64,000 nucleotides of DNA, taken from the NCBI RefSeq assembly GCF_043290135.1, contig NC_134700.1, forward strand, positions 157,806,053 to 157,870,052, read 5' to 3'. Made by a program: the position numbers and the translations under genes. Positions within the stretch are counted from its first letter, which is position 1. Each line of letters starts with the position of its first letter. The notes under the pieces are model-generated. The model ran no database searches. It was not told the DNA's origin and was given only the letters and a program-made list of their open reading frames with translations. This stretch comes from Rhipicephalus microplus. Lineage: Eukaryota > Arthropoda > Arachnida > Ixodida > Ixodidae. Shown piece after piece: positions 34,081 through 43,117 of the stretch.

Positions 34081-35206
34081 TCATGTGGAACGGCTAAGCT
34101 TCAGCTGCTTGGTCCTCTGCCGCTTTCCTCCTTTGTCACTGTTCAGTCCTTTCACAAAAATATGAAAACGTGTGACAACGTAAAAACTAATTGCTTTCGC
34201 TGTTAGAGTAGCTGCATGCACACTGCAACCAATTTTCATGGAAAGTCTGTGCTGAACAACTGCCAGCATGTCCATAATGCTGTCAGAGTGCAGCTCGCTC
34301 TGGCAGGAACAATCTGTGAATATATCTTCGAGCTTTTTCACAAAGCCGTACAGCTGACTAGAGGAATGGAGGAGGCCTCTTCGGTCACAATAGTTCGTTA
34401 GCCAAGCACGCTGAAAACTTTCACCAGGTGAGCTCATGGTTAGCAGCTTGACGCAATCTTGACATTTTGTTCTATCATTGACAACGCATTTTCGTCCAAC
34501 ACAGCCCGAAATATGGTAAATGAGCCTGAAGTCGCTTTTGACCACGTGTTGGTTATAGTCATTCAAGCCTGCGGGCCAGCATGCTGGTGTACCGCGATTT
34601 TTTTTCTTTCCCTTCAACTGCAGTGGTAGCAGCAGTTTGACTGAACTCCTTGCTATCAGTTGATGATTTGAGCGAGTCAACTTCCAGCAAGGAGGCCAGG
34701 ATACCCTCCTCGCAGTTTCTATTGCTAACAGACCTAACCAGACCCTAACATAAAAGGCGATTCACAGTGATTGGGAACTGTGTTGGAGTCGGGTGATCAT
34801 TATTGCCAGAAGCTTGTCTTACAATTCCGAAGAAATTCTCGAGTGGATCCTGGCTGGTTCTTTACGTGATTAGGTACTTGTATCCAACATTGAATGTTAA
34901 GTAGGTAAGCTACTCAAAAGTGCTTGAAATGATGACCCGAAATCCGGCTGCTGTGGAGTCACTTAAAAATCCACAACTTCCTTTGGCATGCCTTTGCCAC
35001 TGATCAAGGTACGACAGGAAGTCCTTCAGGGTTTCTTCTTTCAAGGAGCCTGGCCGGAGAGCTTCAGCAGCATACCGTGATGTCATCACTGATATCAACT
35101 GGCTCACCTTGTCGAAAAAATGGAATAAAACAATATTGCTTGAATTCTGGTTTACGTGGCCTCTCGGATTACAGCCACCGTCATGCCATCGAGCTAAAAA
35201 CTGCAA
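34081..35206 (-). pseudogene. P-element/THAP9-like transposase, C-terminal half
   Basis: Reading leftward, 35206-34910 carries EALRPGSLKEETLKDFLSYL and CGFLSDSTAAGFRVIISSTF. Degenerate frames to 34700 carry the region matching TSR-QD-LENFFG. Positions 34680-34081 carry LIYHISGCVGRKCVVNDRTK and CQDCVKLL, with a C-terminal basic tail. The same order of motifs appears in the copy at 28.7-29.4 kb. Multiple frame breaks make it a fossil. The THAP part lies upstream at 35690-35400. Confidence 0.7.
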
Positions 35207-35399
35207 ACTCCTTCATTTTATTTTTTAGGAATGTTTACTGAAAACATTCTATAAGCTAGCTGGCAGGGAGATTGGTTATAGTCTGGGGCCCGGTGTTGTC
35301 TAGGGTGAAGGCCTCGGCCTCGTCAGGTCATTTGTTGCCTAAGCTCCAGGACATAATTCACATTGTGTATTTATGTCTGAAATAAACGAGTGAACAGTG

Positions 35400-35695
35400 T
35401 ATTTATGTCTGAATAAACAAGCACGGAGAAGGGCTCTCCTGCGAGGTATCCACACTTGTTTTCCCTCAACAATATGCACATCGTCTCTGAGCACATAACG
35501 CGGCTCGAAGTAAAGCTCGCACACAGCGCTGGTGTCTTCCAGGGGCTTGTCCGCTCAGCGCAGGTTCTTCTCCCGTTGTTTACGCCTGTCTGTTCTCATC
35601 CTTCGGGACACCAAGCAACGACAGCTTCGGCCCACCCTTCACGAACACATAGCCTGGTTGGCACCCAGGCGCGTATGTGGTTTTGCCGATATCGC
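35400..35695 (-). pseudogene. THAP domain of the minus-strand P-like element, decayed
   Basis: In two frames I read YAPGCQPGY, then SLLGVPKDENRQA, a stop (near 35598), then NLRADKPLEDTSAVCELYFE and VWIPRRRALLR. This is the THAP layout with the final Cys-x2-Tyr replacing the Cys..His spacing. The first Cys of the finger is Thr. The DNA-binding finger is therefore disrupted. Confidence 0.65.
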
Positions 35696-35967
35696 AGCGT
35701 GGCTTAGACACTAAAGCACATACCGATTTCTTCAGCGGTGCGTACGGCTCACAGCTGCCGGCAAAAACTGGGCGCTACAATGGCCACAGCAATAGCACGT
35801 CGCTCAACAACAGCTTCTGCGTAAGAGCTGGCCAGCACTTCCAGCCGCCACGCTCACCCAAAGTTCCATTAATGGCGATGCCAGCGCCGCCGCCTGGGCG
35901 AAAAGGGAAACACACCTGGCGACGTTTGTGGAGACACCCAACCGCATACTCTCCGCCGGGAAGTAAG

Positions 35968-36035
35968 CCCACTGCCCTCTTCTAGTACACTCTAGTACAG
36001 TCATGACGGTACAGTGTACTAGAAGGGGACAGTGG
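35968..36035. repeat. Head-to-head palindrome of the TAGTACACT repeat ends
   Basis: CCCACTGCCCTCTTCTAGTA then CACT (35968-35991) is mirrored by AGTGTACTAGAAGGGGACAG then TGG (36013-36035) across a 21-bp spacer. Two repeat copies therefore face each other here. Confidence 0.8.
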
Positions 36036-36128
36036 AGTGAACGAGGCGGCCGCGCCGTATCTCGGCTGATTCTCCGGCGGGTGACAGTAGTGGCGGCGCT
36101 GTAGTTCTATGGTACTAAAAATCTCAGG
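36013..36128 (+). repeat. TAGTACACT-ended dispersed repeat
   Basis: It runs from AGTGTACTAGAAGGGGACAG through a GC-rich body (GGCGGCGCTG) to GTACTAAAA. The same landmarks in reverse are at 48085-48190. Confidence 0.6.
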
Positions 36129-36129
36129 A

Positions 36130-37047
36130 GCGTCTGCATTGGGAGCGCGCGCGCGAAAGCGTGTAATTGCTCGTCTTTAGCGCGTTTAATGCGTTTCCGA
36201 GCCCTCACAAGTGTATGCACACCTGCTACGTGCCATGGTGAACAAATAAATACGCAGACATGCCGAAATTGCGTCAACACGCTCACTGATTCAAAAACCT
36301 ACCGACAAAAAAAATAGAACACGTTAAGTCGTAATTTGAGCGGATCCGTTTAGCTTCTTACTCAAGCAGCCCTTTGAGCTACGCGACATCATTAGTGGCT
36401 ACTGGCGAACTACAAAGAGAGGATAAGTATCAATATTGCGAATAAATCATACGCTTGCTATGCCGGCAATGTCTACGATACCCAGAGCACTGTTACCCAG
36501 AGTACACATACACGATACACACGATACCCAAAGCACACATGCGCTCGATTGTTTCATGAGAAACCCGAGCATAACTAATGTTGTCACGACATTTATATCG
36601 GCGACGACTCAGTTTTGTCATGTCAATGTTGCGGAAGAAAATAGATAATGTTTTCTGAAAACCTCGTATTGTTTAAACCGCGTGCTTTCGCGCTTACTCT
36701 GTTTCTTTTATGTAAGCTTCAAGTGCTTATAATACCGGGAGGCCGATCTAAAGGAAAGCGTGTACCCAAGAGTCATAAATTCTACGTGAGTGGGGTTATC
36801 TTAAACATAATAAAAAGTACCAATTGTATATATAGACCGTCTGTTAATCTGCGTAAATTCACTGTAACCAGTTCTTATTTTGTATTCACAGCTTAAATTG
36901 TGCTGCTTTCCAAGTATTATATTGGCGTATGGCCATTGCAAGCCCAGTAAATTCATGACGATGTTTTGTAATATAAGTGTAGTTCTTTTAATTAAGTGTC
37001 AAAGCTGTAGGCAGGCGGTGGTGCATTCTGTCTTGAGAAATTTAACT

Positions 37048-37050
<3 letters not shown>
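36130..37050. other. A/T-rich stretch, nothing recognised
   Basis: No gene is supported. Short ORFs at 36436-36896 have no motif. Confidence 0.35.
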
Positions 37051-37100
<50 letters not shown>

Positions 37101-37119
37101 TAAACACACAGACACACAG

Positions 37120-37171
<52 letters not shown>

Positions 37172-37172
37172 C
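37051..37172. repeat. (TA)n tracts flanking a short CA-rich spacer
   Basis: TA runs at 37051-37097 and 37127-37171 are separated by ACACACAGACACACAGAC. They form the left border of the tRNA-bearing array. Confidence 0.95.
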
Positions 37173-37262
37173 CGACAGTAATGCCAAGGAATGTACAGGG
37201 GAAGTTATTAAAACCAATGGAATGTAAATAAGAAGAAAGAAAAGTGGATGAAAAAATTACCA

Positions 37263-37334
37263 ACTGTGAGCAGGAATCGAGCCTACGACCTTCGAATTAC
37301 GCGTTCGACGCTCTAACCACTGAGCTATCACAGC
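37263..37334 (-). tRNA. tRNA-like cloverleaf 1 (pseudo-tRNA)
   Basis: The 72 nt fold as acceptor GCTGTGA/TCACAGT, D arm GCTC..GAGC with AGTGGTTA, anticodon arm TCGAA-CGCGTAA-TTCGA, and T arm GTAGG-CTCGATT-CCTGC. A T6 run lies 8 nt downstream as a possible Pol III terminator. By position the anticodon would be CGT, but base 33 is G instead of the nearly universal U. I therefore treat it as a tRNA-derived unit, not a working tRNA. Confidence 0.65.
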
Positions 37335-37717
37335 GGCCCTCCCTCCATCCACTTTTTTGGGTTTATCTGTGAATTTAGAAGTAGGAGTGACAGTCAGCGC
37401 CATCTATACGCCAAACGACGCGTGTGAAAACACCCTTATGCGCATGTTTGGCGTCACGTAGCACGTGAACTTATTATGAGCGGGCAGCTGATTAATTGTC
37501 CCTCTTATACAACCTAAACACACCAAGTCTGCCAGTACGAGACCCTCGTTCAATGAAATAAGGGAAAGAGGTGTATACCTACGGGCTCGTTTTTCCGTGT
37601 TTTAACACAATATTAATGAGATATCACAGACAGTAATGCCAAGGAATGTACAGGGGAAGTTATTAAAACCAACGGAATGTAAATAAGAAGAAAGAAAAGT
37701 GGATGAAAAAATTACCA

Positions 37718-37789
37718 ACTTTGAGCAGGAATCGAACCTACGACCTTGGAATTACGCGTTCGATGCTCTAACCACTGAGCTGTCACAGT
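37718..37789 (-). tRNA. tRNA-like cloverleaf 2 (pseudo-tRNA)
   Basis: The same 72-nt layout as copy 1, with a mismatch in the anticodon stem (TCGAA/TTCCA) and one in the acceptor. A T6 run follows. Confidence 0.6.
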
Positions 37790-38090
37790 GGCCCTCCCTC
37801 CATCCACTTTTTTGGGCCCTTAGGTAGGTGTATTTTGAGCCCTTAGGTATACGCTTCTTTCCCTTATTTCATTGAACGAGGGTCTCGTACTGGCAGACTT
37901 GGTGTGTTTAGGTTGTATAAGAGGGACAATTTATCAGCTGCCCGCTCATCATAAGTTCACGTGCTACGTGACGCCAAACATGCGCATAAGGGTGTTTTCA
38001 CACGCGTCGTTTGGCGTATAGATGGCGCTGACTGTCACTCCTACTTCTAAATTCACAGATAAACCCAAAAAAGTGAATGGAGGGAGGGCC

Positions 38091-38162
38091 GCTGTGATAG
38101 CTCAGTGGTTAGAGCATCGAACGCGTAATTCGAAGGTCGTAGGTTAGATTCCTGCTCACAAT
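38091..38162 (+). tRNA. tRNA-like cloverleaf 3 (pseudo-tRNA)
   Basis: The same layout in plus orientation, with loop CGCGTAA. The B box has GGTTAGATTCC where the other copies have GGTTCGATTCC, which would weaken TFIIIC binding. A T6 run follows at 38169-38174. Confidence 0.6.
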
Positions 38163-38545
38163 TGGTAATTTTTTCATCCACTTTTCTTTCTTCTTATTTG
38201 CATTCCATTGGTTTTAATAACTTCCCCTGTACATTCCTTGGCATTACTGTCTGTTATATCTTATTAATATTGTGTTAAAACACGGAAAAACGAGCCCTTA
38301 GGTATACACTTCTTTCCCTTATTTCATTGAACGAGGGTCTCGTACTGGCAGACTTGGTGTGTTTAGGTTGTATAAGAGGGACAATTAATCAGCTGCCCGC
38401 TCATAATAAGTTCACGTGCTACGTGACGCCAAACATGCGCATAAGGGTGTTTTCACACTCGTCGTTTGGCGTATAGATGGCGCTGACTGTCACTCCTACT
38501 TCTAAATTCACAGATAAACCCAAAAAAGTGGATGGAGGGAGGGCC

Positions 38546-38563
38546 GCTGTGATAGCTCAGCGG
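38546..38563 (+). repeat. Target-site duplication of LINE 2, 5' side copy
   Basis: GCTGTGATAGCTCAGCGG, identical to 41454-41471. It is exactly nucleotides 1-18 of the tRNA-like cloverleaf. Confidence 0.95.
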
Positions 38564-39381
38564 GCTTCGGTTACATCTTTACCATAAGATTCATCTTTCA
38601 AGATTTGGCTGTTTAGTTTCCACAAGTGCCAGTTAAAATTAGGAGTCCTGTCTTTAGCGCCAAGTGTGAAACTAATCATACAGTGGTCGCTGAAAGACAC
38701 TGGTGTAACAACATATTCATCACAGCACATAATAAGGTCCAGTGATATGTACGCTCTGCCTAAACGTGCGTGGCTTAGACCCTGAAAGTGCGTGAACTGA
38801 ACACTGCTATTAGACATACATAAACCAACATCTTCCAGGCCATTTTCTGCAATCATCTCATTTAAGAACACTGCGCTTTTATCAAATGACTGGGCCGGCT
38901 TGGCACGGTCCTCCTTTCTACAAACACAGTTAAAATCACCAAAAAGGACTACATATTTGTCACATTCCAGTAAGTTACTTATTTCTTCAAAGAAAACTTT
39001 CCTTTCACTGTCTCGATTCAGAGCATAAACGCATATGACACGCCATTCGAAATTCAAGAAAGAAAAATCACACACTACGAAGCGTCCTTTATCGCTGCTT
39101 GCTACACTTCTTTCCACAACGCCTATCGATCGTCGTATGAAGAGCGCACACCCTCCTGATAAGCCATCAGCATGGGATACACAGATGTTATACATTGAGC
39201 GAAAAGGCAACGTCATATGATTGGTATCTTTCTCTGCCGCTATCTTAGTTTCCTGCACAGCAATCACATCCAAGTCATGCTCCGAAAACAGCCTACTCAA
39301 CTGGTACTGCCGCCTTCTTGAAGATAATCCGCGTACATTTAAGCTGGCAAAACGCATTGCTCTTTTAAGCTTCAGGCTCAT
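38564..39381 (-). pseudogene. LINE 2 ORF2, endonuclease domain (inverted 5' part)
   Basis: Reading leftward from 39381, motifs are MRFASLNVRGLSSRRRQYQL, DVIAVQETK, VVLFGDFNCV, THFQGLSHARL and SFSDHCMISF. All EEP catalytic residues (Asn, Glu, Asp, His) look present. It has no internal stop. The reading frame ends at a TGA contributed by the target duplication (38559-38557). The inner ATG at 39357 (MRFAS) may be the true start. Confidence 0.85.
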
Positions 39382-39534
39382 TTTTTTGTTTTTTTTTAAA
39401 CAAGTAGCTGCTCACCATACCGTCTTAGCCGAACTCCGCCTATTTAGTCGTCCGGTGCACCTTCTTGGTAGAAGGCGACACATAATGTGTTGTCAAGAGG
39501 CCGGTTTTCCCGTCCTCTGTTCCCCTTCTGTTAT

Positions 39535-41354
39535 GTAACATCATATCGACCTATCAGTCTTTTGAACACTGATTATAAAATATTCATGAAGGTTTTAGCC
39601 AGGAGAATTCAGAACATCATTGAAAAGATTGTAGGGACACACCAGACATGCGGCATAAAAGGTCGCAGCATCGCCACGAGCATACATATAGTAAGAAGTG
39701 TACTAGAGATTTGTGACGCCTTTGAAGAACGAATAGCAATCATGCAGATAGATCTACAGAAAGCTTTTGACCGTGTCTCCCATGAAGTATTGTTCAGTGT
39801 GTTGAAGCATGTGGGAGTTCGTGACGTAATTTTTGATGGTTTGAAGATGGCATATTCACAGTGTGTAACGCAGTTGATAGTCAATAAGCAGCTCAGTGAA
39901 GAAATTGAAATACTAAGTTCTATCAGACAGGGATGCCCGGCCTCAGCATTGTTATTCGCCATCTACCTAGAACCCTTTTGCTTATCAATCATTCAAAACT
40001 CAAGTGTGCAAGGCTTTCGGTTACAGAACACGGAGATAAAATTACTCGCATATGCTGACGATGTGGCAGTACTCTGCCAAGATAGACAAAGTATATGTGA
40101 AGTCGTTTACATGGCAAATAAATTTTGTGACATGACGGGCAGTGTAATTAACTGGAATAAAACAACTGCCTTTTGGTATGGCAATTGGGATGTGAGGCCT
40201 GAGGTATACCTTAACGTAAAATGGGAAAGCAAACCCCTAAAGTACCTCGGTGTACCCTTGGACAGCTATCGCGACAACGCGGATTACTGGAAAGGTGAAG
40301 CAGAAACCCTCGGGCAAAAAACAAATGCCTGGGGTGGTCGGGATCTGTCTATATTCGCACGTGCAACTGTGTGCAACATGTTTTTGATATCAAAAATCTG
40401 GTATGTCATGCAAGTTATCTGTATGTCACGCGTCAATGTACAGAAGTTTCACAGGATTTTTGCTGTGTTCGTGTGGAAATCGCCGTGGGAACGTACAAGC
40501 CGGTCTAATTTATTCCAGTCCGTTAGTAATGGCGGACTCGGTTTATGTCATTTATTTATTAGACAAGTTGTCTCTCGGTTTATTTTCCTTCGCGATCAAA
40601 GAAACAAATTTCTGCAAACAGTGATAAAAGTAAGGCTATCACGCATCCCAGATTTTGTTGTGTCTACAAACAGTGATATGTGCCGATATGTGTCTGGTTT
40701 TTTGAGAGAAGTTATACAGTCTTTTGAGTTTTTGAAAGTGCGCTTTTCGCTGGAATATCTTGCCACTGTTAAGCGGAAAAATCTGTACAGGGATCTCCGT
40801 GATGTCTTGTTCCCAACACCTTTGTACAGATCTATGTTCAATGGAGGACCCGGACAGGATGTTTTGAAAAGGGTCAAAAAGATGAAAGTAAAAGTAGGGG
40901 CAAAAACTTTCTTTTTCAAATTGCATTCCGGGACTCTCCCGTAAAGCAGTGGCTAGCGGACAAGGGAATCGATGTACCATGGACAACCAATTGTTTACTT
41001 TGTAAAACACCTGAGACAATAGACCATGTGTTTATTCATTGCTGGGACGCTGTCTTTCATTGGGACATCCTTCAAAGAACATTGAAAAAAGATCTCCCCA
41101 TTACAAGCCATGGCATTCGTTTTCTCTGTGTGGATGAGGACGACGGCATACCATACGACATGGTTATGTTAATTAGTCTTCACAGCATCTGGCAGACCAC
41201 TATGGCTTACAGACATCTTGACCAGAACATACGTCCTGTCCGGGAGAACTTCATTGCAAATATGCGGTATATCACTGAGGTGTATAAACAAGAAGAAGAA
41301 CCTCCCAGCTGGCTAACAATGTTAGAGGAATTGTGCAACCTGAAAAAATTTTAA
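39535..41354 (+). pseudogene. LINE 2 ORF2, RT and C-terminal part
   Basis: The plus frame carries VTSYRPISLLNTDYKIFMKV, IMQIDLQKAFDRVSH, RQGCPASALLF, LLAYADDVAVLC and LKYLGVPLDSY. The RT catalytic YADD is intact. A frame break near 40942 precedes CLLCKTPETIDHVFIHC (the CCHC motif) and the end ...LCNLKKF. The protein is clearly from the same clade as LINE 1, but from a different family member. Confidence 0.88.
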
Positions 41355-41453
41355 TGTGAGCACTTCGGATCAAATATTGGTCCAAGTGTATTTTATCATT
41401 CATGTTTCTGTGTGAACACCTGTAAAGGAAAACAGGTAATAAAGAGAAAAAAA

Positions 41454-41525
41454 GCTGTGATAGCTCAGCGGTTAGAGCATCGAATGCGCAATTCGAAGGT
41501 CGTAGGTTCGATTCCTGCTCACAGT
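41454..41525 (+). tRNA. tRNA-like cloverleaf 4 (pseudo-tRNA), the LINE 2 target
   Basis: The full 72-nt cloverleaf survives downstream of LINE 2 because the duplication restored its 5' end. Arms are GCTGTGA/TCACAGT, GCTC/GAGC, TCGAA-TGCGCAA-TTCGA and GTAGG-TTCGATT-CCTGC. The A box (TAGCTCAGCGG) and B box (GGTTCGATTCC) are both intact, and TTTTTT follows. Base 33 is G. Confidence 0.65.
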
Positions 41526-41673
41526 TGGTAATTTTTTCATCCACTTTTCTTTCTTCTTATTTACATTTCATTGGTTTTAATAATTTCCCCTGTACATTCC
41601 TTGGCATTACTGTCTGTTATATCTCATTAATATTGTGTTAAAACACGGAAAAACTTAGGTATACACTTCTTTC

Positions 41674-41688
<15 letters not shown>

Positions 41689-41713
<25 letters not shown>
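41689..41713. repeat. (TA)n tract at the gypsy 5' flank
   Basis: The TA run ends directly at the 5' LTR. The run at 46808-46924 is the other half of the same target. Confidence 0.9.
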
Positions 41714-41716
<3 letters not shown>

Positions 41717-41864
41717 CACGGGCTAAGTAGATGCCTGAGGATGACGACGACGAAGTGCTGAACGGGAACGTGCTCGGACTGCAGCAGCGTCGTACGCATT
41801 AGCTCGCCAGTATATTCGCCAGTACACATTTGTTCACCAGTGTATACTTTATTCCCCCGTAACA
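41714..41864 (+). repeat. 5' LTR of the intact Ty3/gypsy element
   Basis: The 151-bp LTR starts TGTCACGGGC and ends CCCCCGTAACA. By eye it is identical base for base to 46657-46807. A possible primer-binding site (TGGTGGAAGGTGCGGGGT) starts 5 bp after it, at 41870. Confidence 0.95.
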
Positions 41865-41950
41865 TCATTGGTGGAAGGTGCGGGGTACCACTCGCTATAC
41901 AGCCCAACGAGCTGGATCTTCGCAGCGGACGGCGCATTGCAGCTACCACG

Positions 41951-43117
41951 ATGACTGACCAGGCTACTCAATGTCAACAAGATCCGTCAGCCCCGCAGCC
42001 GATCGTTGTGGTGCAACCTCGTGACCCAGGTCCATTCAACGGCACAAGTGGCATAGACGTCGATGACTGGCTGGTTCAATATGAGCGCGTCAGCAGCAGC
42101 AACCATTGGGGTCCGACGCTTATGTTGGCGAACATCATCTTCTACTTGCATGGCACGGCGAAACTCTGGTACGAGACACATCAAGAAGAGTTGACTAGCT
42201 GGGACGTCTGTAAGCAGAAATTGCGCTATCTATTTGGGAAACCCATCGGACGTCAAGTGGCCGCAAAGAAAGAGCTTGCGACTCGTGCCCAGACATCCAC
42301 AGAGCCGTACATCGCGTACATCCAGGACGTGTTGGCGTTGTGCCGCAAGGTCGACAAGGACATGCTCGACGAGGACAAAGTCGGACACATCCTGAAAGGA
42401 ATTGCGGATGACGCCTTCAATTTTCTCCTGTGCAAGGACTGCTCGACGGTGGAGTCGGTCATCGAAGCATGTCGTCGCTTCGAACAGGCAAAAAGTAGGC
42501 GCATAGTTCACCGATTTGACCGCCTTCCCAACACGGCGGCTACGTCCTCTTGCGAAGATTTGCTCACACTACACCAACCACCAGCGCCAGAAAACGTCAC
42601 CAGAATAGTCCGTCGGGAACTCGAGGCTATGGCTCCCGCTATGTCTAGCGTCAGCGCGCCAGGACACAACCTCGGTGCTGTTTCAATGATTCAGGCCGTG
42701 GTTCGCCAAGAGATCGCGAATATGGCCATTTCGCCACCTCATCAAAATGCCCCTGCTACTTCCAGCTCGGCTCCAGTCGTTGCGGCTGCCACTCCGAACC
42801 GCACGTTCGGGCCACGACGAAACCCAGCTGAATGGCGCACTCATGATGACCGGCCGATATGTTTCACGTGCCATCGGATAGGACACATCGCTCGCCATTG
42901 CCGCAGCCGGTGGACCTCATCACCTCGACCAAGCTTCTATGATTGGCGGCCTCGCTCTGAACGTGCACCTTATGCCCCGTCCTACCGTGCTGAGACAGGT
43001 GCAGAGTATAATCCAGAACGTCGGACCAGCCGCTCGCCATCGCCCGTGCGTCGTCAGTCTCGCTCGCCCCAACCCCGCCGTTCTCGGTCTCCCTACGACC
43101 GTCGCTCGGAAAACTAG
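41951..43117 (+). CDS. Ty3/gypsy Gag
   Basis: The 388-codon ORF from ATG 41951 to TAG 43117 is intact. It has a retrotransposon Gag capsid segment (WLVQYERVSSSNHWG, then LHGTAKLWYETHQEELTSW and LRYLFGK), a Pro/Ala-rich middle, a CCHC zinc knuckle CFTCHRIGHIARHC at about 42859-42900, and an RS-rich tail. An upstream GTG at 41840 is in frame but lies inside the LTR, so I chose the first ATG after it. Gag packages the element RNA. Confidence 0.92.
   Translation: MTDQATQCQQDPSAPQPIVVVQPRDPGPFNGTSGIDVDDWLVQYERVSSSNHWGPTLMLANIIFYLHGTAKLWYETHQEELTSWDVCKQKLRYLFGKPIGRQVAAKKELATRAQTSTEPYIAYIQDVLALCRKVDKDMLDEDKVGHILKGIADDAFNFLLCKDCSTVESVIEACRRFEQAKSRRIVHRFDRLPNTAATSSCEDLLTLHQPPAPENVTRIVRRELEAMAPAMSSVSAPGHNLGAVSMIQAVVRQEIANMAISPPHQNAPATSSSAPVVAAATPNRTFGPRRNPAEWRTHDDRPICFTCHRIGHIARHCRSRWTSSPRPSFYDWRPRSERAPYAPSYRAETGAEYNPERRTSRSPSPVRRQSRSPQPRRSRSPYDRRSEN

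Larger units (their letters stand above)
38564..41453 (+). mobile_element. L1/Tx1-like LINE 2, whole insertion, 5'-inverted
   Basis: The insertion is bounded by a perfect 18-bp duplication and ends in AATAAAGAGAAAAAAA. The 5' part (endonuclease) is inverted (minus strand, 38564 to about 39530). The 3' part (RT to C-terminus) is in plus orientation (about 39530-41453). The region between the endonuclease and the RT is missing. This is the classical twin-priming product. The tail joins directly to nucleotide 1 of a tRNA-like sequence. Confidence 0.9.
37173..41690. repeat. Array of about 450-bp tRNA-bearing units in head-to-head orientation, split by LINE 2
   Basis: The unit in plus orientation runs from TTAATATTGTGTTAAAACAC through TATACACTTCTTTCCC, GCCAAACATGCGCATAAGGG, GATGGCGCTGACTGTCACTC and a tRNA cloverleaf. 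It then has TAATTTTTTCATCCAC and ends at CATTACTGTCTGTTATA. Minus units are at 37173-37620 and 37621-37818 (partial). Plus units are at about 37838-38270, 38270-38563 plus 41454-41640, and a stub to 41690. The orientation switches near 37820-37838. Both borders are (TA)n. Confidence 0.85.

Noticed and set aside
37263..41525. The four cloverleaves as functional tRNA genes
   Set aside because: Base 33 is G in all of them, the anticodon differs between copies (CGT and CGC by position), and they belong to a dispersed repeat unit.
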